DNA of 64,000 nt from assembly GCA_965153455.1 (NCBI GenBank), contig OZ234495.1, positions 11,776,875 to 11,840,874 of the forward strand, read 5' to 3'. Below, in pieces: positions 57,404 through 64,000 of this stretch. Source of the DNA: Sphagnum compactum (lineage: Eukaryota; Bryophyta; Sphagnopsida; Sphagnales). The notes under the pieces were generated by a model. It made no database searches, was not told the origin of the DNA, and worked only from the letters and a program-made list of their open reading frames with translations. The position numbers and the translations under genes were made by a program. Position 1 is the first letter of the stretch; each line of letters opens with the position of its first letter.

Positions 57404-60400
57404 ATTAACATTCAATTTTTTCCAACAAGCTACTCTTTGGATATGCAAAATTTATTATTTTTGTATATGGGTAGGGTTTGGGTACCCTATCAAATATTCC
57501 TTTGGGGGTAAAAAAGGGTATGTATTTTATCCAATTAATTAAAAATGAAGGAAAATTTTCACATTTTGAATTTTTTAAAACACTTTCAAAATGCAAGAAT
57601 CAAAACGTTTGATTCATCTTTGAGTAGGATAAACATGCCCATGAGTGAACACTTATTGTATCAAAAGACGATGACATCATGGTCCATGTTCAATAGTAAT
57701 GGAACCCAAAAATAACTTGTAAATCGTCTTTGGGTGTTCCAATAGGCTTTTGAATCATTTAATTCCCTTAAATAATGTCACACATGGAAGTCATGGCCTT
57801 CCAAAGTAAGGGGGTTTTCCATTTGAAATATATCTTTACAACACACCTACCATTCCTAACATGTGCACTTTTACCACATGCCAAAAATCCTCAATTTTAT
57901 CCCATATGGTTTGCCCAAGGTTTTTACTTTTTCACCTATATAGATGGGCCAAAAAGGAGGCACTACATCTTCATATAGAAACCCATATATTTTGGCGAGC
58001 TACTAAAGTTTCAATCTTTTTTACTTTTCTTGTGATGGGCCAATCAATTTGATTAATTGAAAAATAAAAGGAACTTTGGATGCACCCCATCTAATTAATA
58101 AAACTAACAAAATTTAGGGTTAAAGTCAAATTTATTTTAAATATTTTTACATGAATGCCAAAACATGTATGTGTTTTAATACAAGTATTTCTTACATAAA
58201 TCCATAATTATGAATACTCTAACCACTTGTAATTGTTTTGTCTTTGTTAACTTGGCTAGTTGTTGATTTGCCCAAAGGTTGGTTTGCTAAACCTTGGCTT
58301 GTTACTAAAAACCAATGTTTTGTCACTTAGAACATCAGATTTTCCTTTTATCTTGTACTTTTGTAATTCTTTTCCCTAACAAACAACAATATTAAATATT
58401 TGAGTGGCACACCACCCATTCAATAAAAATATTCTTTATTTGACATCAAATGTCACTTGCTAAACAATGAAAGAACCTTTCCCCTATCTTGTCCAACTAC
58501 ATCAAGTAATGTTTAAAATATTCCTTATAACTTATTCCTATCCAACACTACAAATTGATTATTGATATTGTTAAAGTTATCAATTGATGTTCAAATTCCT
58601 TAAATTAAATTCTATGTGCACCTTGTTTATTTTCTTGCAACTCAAATTGTTTAAGTTATTTTATTAACTATTAACTTTTTATATCATATCAACAACCTTA
58701 AATAACCTTCCCCAACTCATGTTTAATTGAACTTGACAAAGGTAGGTTGCTAGGTCATTATTAATTCAACCCATGATTTTTACTCACAAGGCTTATGATT
58801 TAGGATATTTTCAATTATTTGGTCAATTTGTTTCTATTTATTAAATAATTATATGATCCTATGCAAAAAAGCAATTTGCAAAATATACATTTAACAAAAT
58901 TGGTAGCATAATGTGGGTAAACACAATAATGGCCTTGTGTATTAACTCAAAGGCCCCTTAATTTAAAGTGCGTTAATTCCAGTGATGATGAATTTTCATT
59001 GGAGATGGTTTAGGTAGGATGACAATAGGCTCCCATAGTATTTTGTCCTACCATGTTCCTTCCCATAATACGCTGAAATGAATTATTCTAATTCAAAATA
59101 TGTTATATAACAACTTATAATGACATTTATATAACGATCTTTTCTATGGTTGCAACCTCTTGGTTCTTGTTCTTTTAATTCTTGTTGCATGCATCTCTTG
59201 AAATCTCTTTATTTTCTTTCTATTGGAAGCTTGTTATGTTTTGTTTTTTACAACACTCATGGCTTTTCTTTTCATTTTTACTTGTATAATGTAAGAAAGG
59301 AAAACACATTTTATTTTGAAAATTTTGAGAAATCTTTCTTTGTTTTTTGTTTATTGCAATTTTGTTGTCATAATCACAACTCCAAATACGTGTAGAAGTT
59401 TATTGTCACTAATAGTGATAGCAGCACAAAGCCCATGTAAATAAACTATTAAATTAGTAGAGATTGATAAATGCAAACTTTTAAAAGTCTTGTCAATCTT
59501 CAAATGGACATGAACAATAATGATATACAAACATAAATAGCATCATAATTAATGATAATTTGAAAGAAAAAACTACATACATAGCTAGTGATTATCTATT
59601 TAGCTAAAGTAGTGGGGATGGATGTAACCCATGTGTTACACCCAATTAGAAAATACGAGTTATTTGTCATGTGGAGCACAACCATTGGACTAAAAATTAT
59701 TGTGTATTATCTTCATTGAATAGTTTCACACAAATAATGGTGACAATTTCTAAGTTAATTAGAATTGATTTTTTGTAATTGAATGGTCTAGGATGGTTTC
59801 TTAAAACATTGAGGGTTGCAAAAAAATTATAAAAATAAAAAATAATTTTAAAAAAAAAGTCTTAATTGGGTATTTGGATACTAGAGTGTCCATAAAATTC
59901 TTATATAAGGCCAATGTTTTTTGCATCCTCCCCAGTTTAATGACTCAACTTATAAATTAGAGCACACATCTATTAAAACCCAATTTCCAAATATAACAAA
60001 ATTATGCATATAGATTCATTAAATAAAAAACCTTCAATGAACAACACTTATTTTCTATCCAAAATTCAATTACATGTAGATGAACTAGAAGTGAATATGA
60101 AATGTACTTTAATGGACTTTTATAAACATTAAAATTAAGCATAACACTTAAGTCATTTACAACATAATTCTTTTCATCAACATCGTACTTTGGGATGCAT
60201 TAAATGGTGGCCTTTAAAAATGTTCTGAAAAAGATGATCTTTTTTTACGTTGAAAATAAAAATTTGACAATTCTAGGTTAATTATCATATTATAAAAATA
60301 CACTATAAATTTTACTTTTATATAATTGTATCATGTCATTTTTGGTCCATTCTAATTGCCCAATTTTGAAGGAAAATTAAAAAATTATTTATAGAATTGG

Positions 60401-61040
60401 TTGTAAAAATCTAACAAAATCATGCATGATTTATCAAAAGAGCAAGAATATATGTTTGTAAGTTTTGTATTGCTTAAATGTATTCATGTTTGGATAATCT
60501 TCTTTAATGTACATTATCAATTTTTCAAGTGTTTAAGGTAATAAAATTAGGCCCTTTACAAATTGTTAAGTTGACTTTTAAATTTCCTCCATTGATCAAA
60601 TTAGCATTAATGTAAATTTGGGAGCAATTAGAGTTGGGGTACACAAAAGGACTATTTCACCTCAAAATTAACGTTAGGACATTACTATGAATGATCTGTT
60701 TGTCAAATTATTTGATTGTTGGTTTTGTGTAGTTCTTTATATATCACATACTTCTTGATCAAAATGGTTGTGATTGTTTGTGATTTAGATGATTTTAAAA
60801 CATCTTTATGTGTATGTCAACATGACTTAGGAATTGTGTTCTAGTGTGTAATTTTATTGAAAATTTTAGGAATAGTAATATTTAACAAGTATTTAATTAT
60901 TTTAAGACTAAGTTTTTAATTTAGGACTTTATGCATCCAAGTGGATGGGGTGGACTCCACCTGGTGCCCACCAAATTTAACAATTTTGTGATCATTTTAT
61001 GCATGAATGTCATTTTAAAATATGTCAATGTAAATATGAC
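57404..61040. other. AT-rich stretch without recognisable genes
   Basis: Short frames only (for example 57,775-57,978 and 59,150-59,395), none with recognisable content. Confidence 0.55.
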
Positions 61041-61640
61041 AAGGGACACCATGCCAATCCAACAAACTTCTTTATGAATCCAAATATGTCATTTGTATTA
61101 CACCAAATCTATTTGGAAATATTTATACCATGAAAGGAAGGTTTCATTTGGTGGCCATCAGGTGCAACATAATTTATTATTGATTATGAAAGTTCCCATT
61201 AGTAAAAAAAATGATTGACTTTCAAATAAGGGGCACCATGCCAATCCAACAATGGCAATATAATTATTTATGGATCCAAATATGTTATTCAATGTATTAC
61301 ACCAAATACATTTAGAAACATTATAGTATATACCATGAAAGGAAGGTTTCATTTGGTGGTCACTAGGTGCAACAAAATTTATTATTGATTATGAAAGCCA
61401 TAAGTCAATCCTCCCATTAGTAAAAAAGATGGTTGATTTTCAAACAAGGGGCACCATGCCATCCAACAATGGCAAAAAAATTATTTGTGAAACCAAATAA
61501 ATATTTAATTAATTCAATTTAATTTAATACTATTAATTTATTAATAAGCTCGATTAGTATATACCATGAAAAGAAAATGGCATTTGGTGGCCACCAAGTG
61601 TGACATAATAAATTACTAATTGTGAATTTTTAAAAATAAT
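61041..61640. repeat. about 190-217 bp tandem repeat, three units
   Basis: GGGRCACCATGCCAATCCAAC recurs at about 61,041, 61,229 and 61,446. TACCATGAAAGGAAGGTTTCA and CATTTGGTGGYCA follow in each. The third unit is the most diverged. Confidence 0.85.
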
Positions 61641-61924
61641 TTGTTTCCTAACTCAATTCGCTAAATAATACAATGACACACAAAAGATGAAAAATGCACG
61701 AAAGACATTGGAACCATTCAGCTAAATGATAATAAAAAGATATTAACAAACCACCAATATTTTATTCATGTCTTCAACATCGTTCACAAATTATTAGATG
61801 TATTAGCAACCTCGAGATTGATTTTAGTTCAAAAAGCAAAACTTTCAGGAATAATAATTTATATTTTGTTTATTGTATTTTTTCAAACATGAAAGGAAAA
61901 AAGAACAGCGGAAATGTTGAGCCA

Positions 61925-64000
61925 CTATTTTGGATCTGCTAAATTACATTTCCATTTGCCATTCCAACAATCTTCATACAAACGTTGTTCATCCAAATTT
62001 AAACCTTTTTTCACTAGAACCCACCATTGGACCTTCACCATTTTGAAAAATTCATTTTGCTCATCCTTTACAATATCACGTTGTGTTCTTCCCATCCACA
62101 CAAGAACAAGGAAAGGATCATGGGGCCTCACTATAACAAAATCCCCATTGTTGAAATCTTTAAATGGGGTGTATGCCGGAAAAAGCTTCAAATTCTTTGG
62201 CCCACAATAAGGACACATGATTAGGTCTTTTACATCAACAACTTCCATCCTAGTTGGCAATGAAGCCCTGATATAATTAGATCTCCAATTGCTTGAAGGC
62301 CAAAAAACCTCGAAAAGTGTTGAACTTTGAAGAGGTAACGGTTTTGACAAATGTAACAAAATATCCCCCCAATATTCTTGTACAAAGCCATCTTCATTGC
62401 ATAAATTGCATTTTGGTCAATGCATTGCTTCCAAAATTCCACATATTTGGATAGTCCAACACTAATGAACTTTTCTTTCTCCACAGACCTCAATGCATCA
62501 TTGCCCCAAATTGGGCAATATGGAATAGGGCTTGGGACTCTAGTAGGTAGCTATGGTGATCCATCCAAATTACATTTCCACAATTTGATTGGAGGCCCAT
62601 TTGTTGAACTCTAAACATTATTTGTGGGTGAGACTTTGTATTGCATGACAAACCAACCTAACAAATCAACAAAAAATCTAAACAAATGAATATCAGTGTG
62701 GCCTACCAAAGTTTCAGGACCATCCTTCAAACAACCTAAAACCCAAGTTTTAAAATCTGGAATCTCTTGGATCAATTGCGAAATGAAAGGTCGGTCTTGT
62801 GAGACCATGAAAGCCTTCATCAAATCTACCAAAATATAATTGTTTTGCTCTCTCAAATTTTTTGACAAATACCCAAAGCAACTGTCAATATCTTCATGTG
62901 TATGACCAATTATGAAAAATTCAAGTTTCACATCCTTAAACACTTCCTTTGCAATCAACAATGAAAGAAATGCTAACAATAACGATTCTTATTATCCTTC
63001 AAACAATTATCCATTTGAAATAACAAAGTTTTCAACAAAGGCTTGGCACCAATAGCTTGATTTGGTGCCTTTAATTCATTTATGCAACATGATTTCCCTT
63101 GCAACAAATAAGCAAAAGAAGCATTTTGCAGAGGGTGTTCAAATAAGACTTTAGATTCTAAAATTGGAGTTTTTTTTCAGAGTTCGAAAAAGATGTCACA
63201 ATGAGCCAATTGTGAAATTGGGATCATTTGGCCACAACTCATTAAAATATTGCACATACCACTCATTTCCATGACCATGTGCTATCATACCAGTGAGGGT
63301 AATGGGCAATTGTCCAAGCCCAAAAATCATTTTGTTTATCACTTGGAACCTTGGGAATGTAGTTTTTGCATGATCCATTTTGTCATGGATAACACACAAG
63401 AATTCATCTTTAGATCGCACAGATTCTGACCTCCAAGTATGGTACATGCTTTTGCAAGACTCTTGATGTAATCTATGTTTTCTCAATTTCAACTTGTATT
63501 ATTTTGCATCACTATTCTTTCCCAATTTGGATATCAAATTTTTTAATTACTCACACATAATACATTTGGCAAATACGAATCCTCTCTTTCGGACATCTTA
63601 ACGTATCTACATGTACATAATCATGAAACTCATAAAATAACATATACTTACAATAATTTGCATTAGCAAATGCACTAAAAGCAACCAAATATATTCCCAT
63701 ATGTTCATTATATCTTACTTCATCACTTTGCTCTTGAAGACTTTTCCATGTATCAGGTAGTAGACGATGTACATCCTATTTATTGTTTCCAATTCCTTTC
63801 ATTTGATGTGACATTGTGTCTACATACAAGTCAATCAAGGATTCAACATTTGATTTTGCTTGCTACGTTGTAATGTGTAATTTATGTGTACCTTTGTTCC
63901 CATGGGGTAAAAACCTACAACCTCATTTGCAAAAACCTTTGTACAACATGTATGTTGATCTCGACAAACCAATGATCTTGTACCAAATCGTTTCACAAAT
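61925..64000 (-). pseudogene. transposon-derived protein with GHTHEDID motif, broken and cut by the window edge
   Basis: Minus-strand fragments of one large protein, read from right to left. 64,000-63,640 has FANEVVGFYPMGTK and, in a shifted frame, VESLIDLYVDTMSHQMKG. 63,492-63,196 has FLCVIHDKMDHAKT and LTGMIAHGHGNEW. 62,979-62,611 has FFIIGHTHEDIDSCFGYLS. 62,359-61,925 has CPYCGPKNLKLFPAYTPF and PHDPFLVLVWMG. The GHTHEDID region resembles the DUF7869-type domain found in repeated, transposon-associated plant proteins. Stops and frameshifts separate the parts. The catalytic role is unknown to me. Confidence 0.65.

Overview
The window looks like nuclear DNA of a plant with a repeat-rich, AT-rich genome. 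Three ordinary host genes have plant-type protein sequences and short GT-AG introns. They encode SRP19, a rhomboid protease of the plant RBL class, and a plant-type inositol polyphosphate 5-phosphatase (IP5P). Almost everything else is transposable elements and tandem repeats. I cannot name the species; a seedless land plant or a charophyte-like streptophyte would fit.

Layout. 0.7-2.1 kb: SRP19 (+, 3 exons). 3.8-6.6 kb: rhomboid protease (+, 4 coding exons, intact). 6.6-8.6 kb: remains of a convergent IP5P gene. 8.6-10.9 kb: AT-rich filler. 10.9-19.5 kb: a decayed Ty3/gypsy-type retrotransposon (-). Its polyprotein reads Gag, protease, C5 DNA methyltransferase, reverse transcriptase, RNase H, integrase, PHD finger. 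19.9-25.1 kb: a decayed Helitron (-). 25.35-26.8 kb: one arm of a long inverted repeat with CACTA-like ends. 29.4-35.1 kb: a second copy of the rhomboid/IP5P region. Here the rhomboid is a dead last exon and the IP5P gene (-) is open through its catalytic exons. 37.4-49.5 kb: a complete-looking Mutator-like element (MULE) of about 12 kb with terminal inverted repeats and a 10-bp target duplication. It holds a hairpin array, a dead second gene (+), several tandem repeats and a dead transposase (-). 49.5-56 kb: T-rich repeats and a PIF/Harbinger scrap. 56.0-57.4 kb: the other inverted-repeat arm. 57.4-64 kb: AT-rich DNA, a tandem repeat and a transposon-derived gene with a GHTHEDID motif that runs off the right edge.

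How the parts relate. The rhomboid and IP5P genes form a convergent pair that exists twice. The left copy kept the rhomboid and lost IP5P; the right copy kept IP5P and lost the rhomboid. The most unusual system is the retrotransposon. A DNA methyltransferase with recognisable motifs I, IV, VI, VIII and X sits between protease and reverse transcriptase in the same reading frame, and a histone-reader-type PHD finger ends the integrase. The element would have encoded both a methylation writer and a chromatin reader. This copy is dead, with about fifteen in-frame stops and one frameshift.
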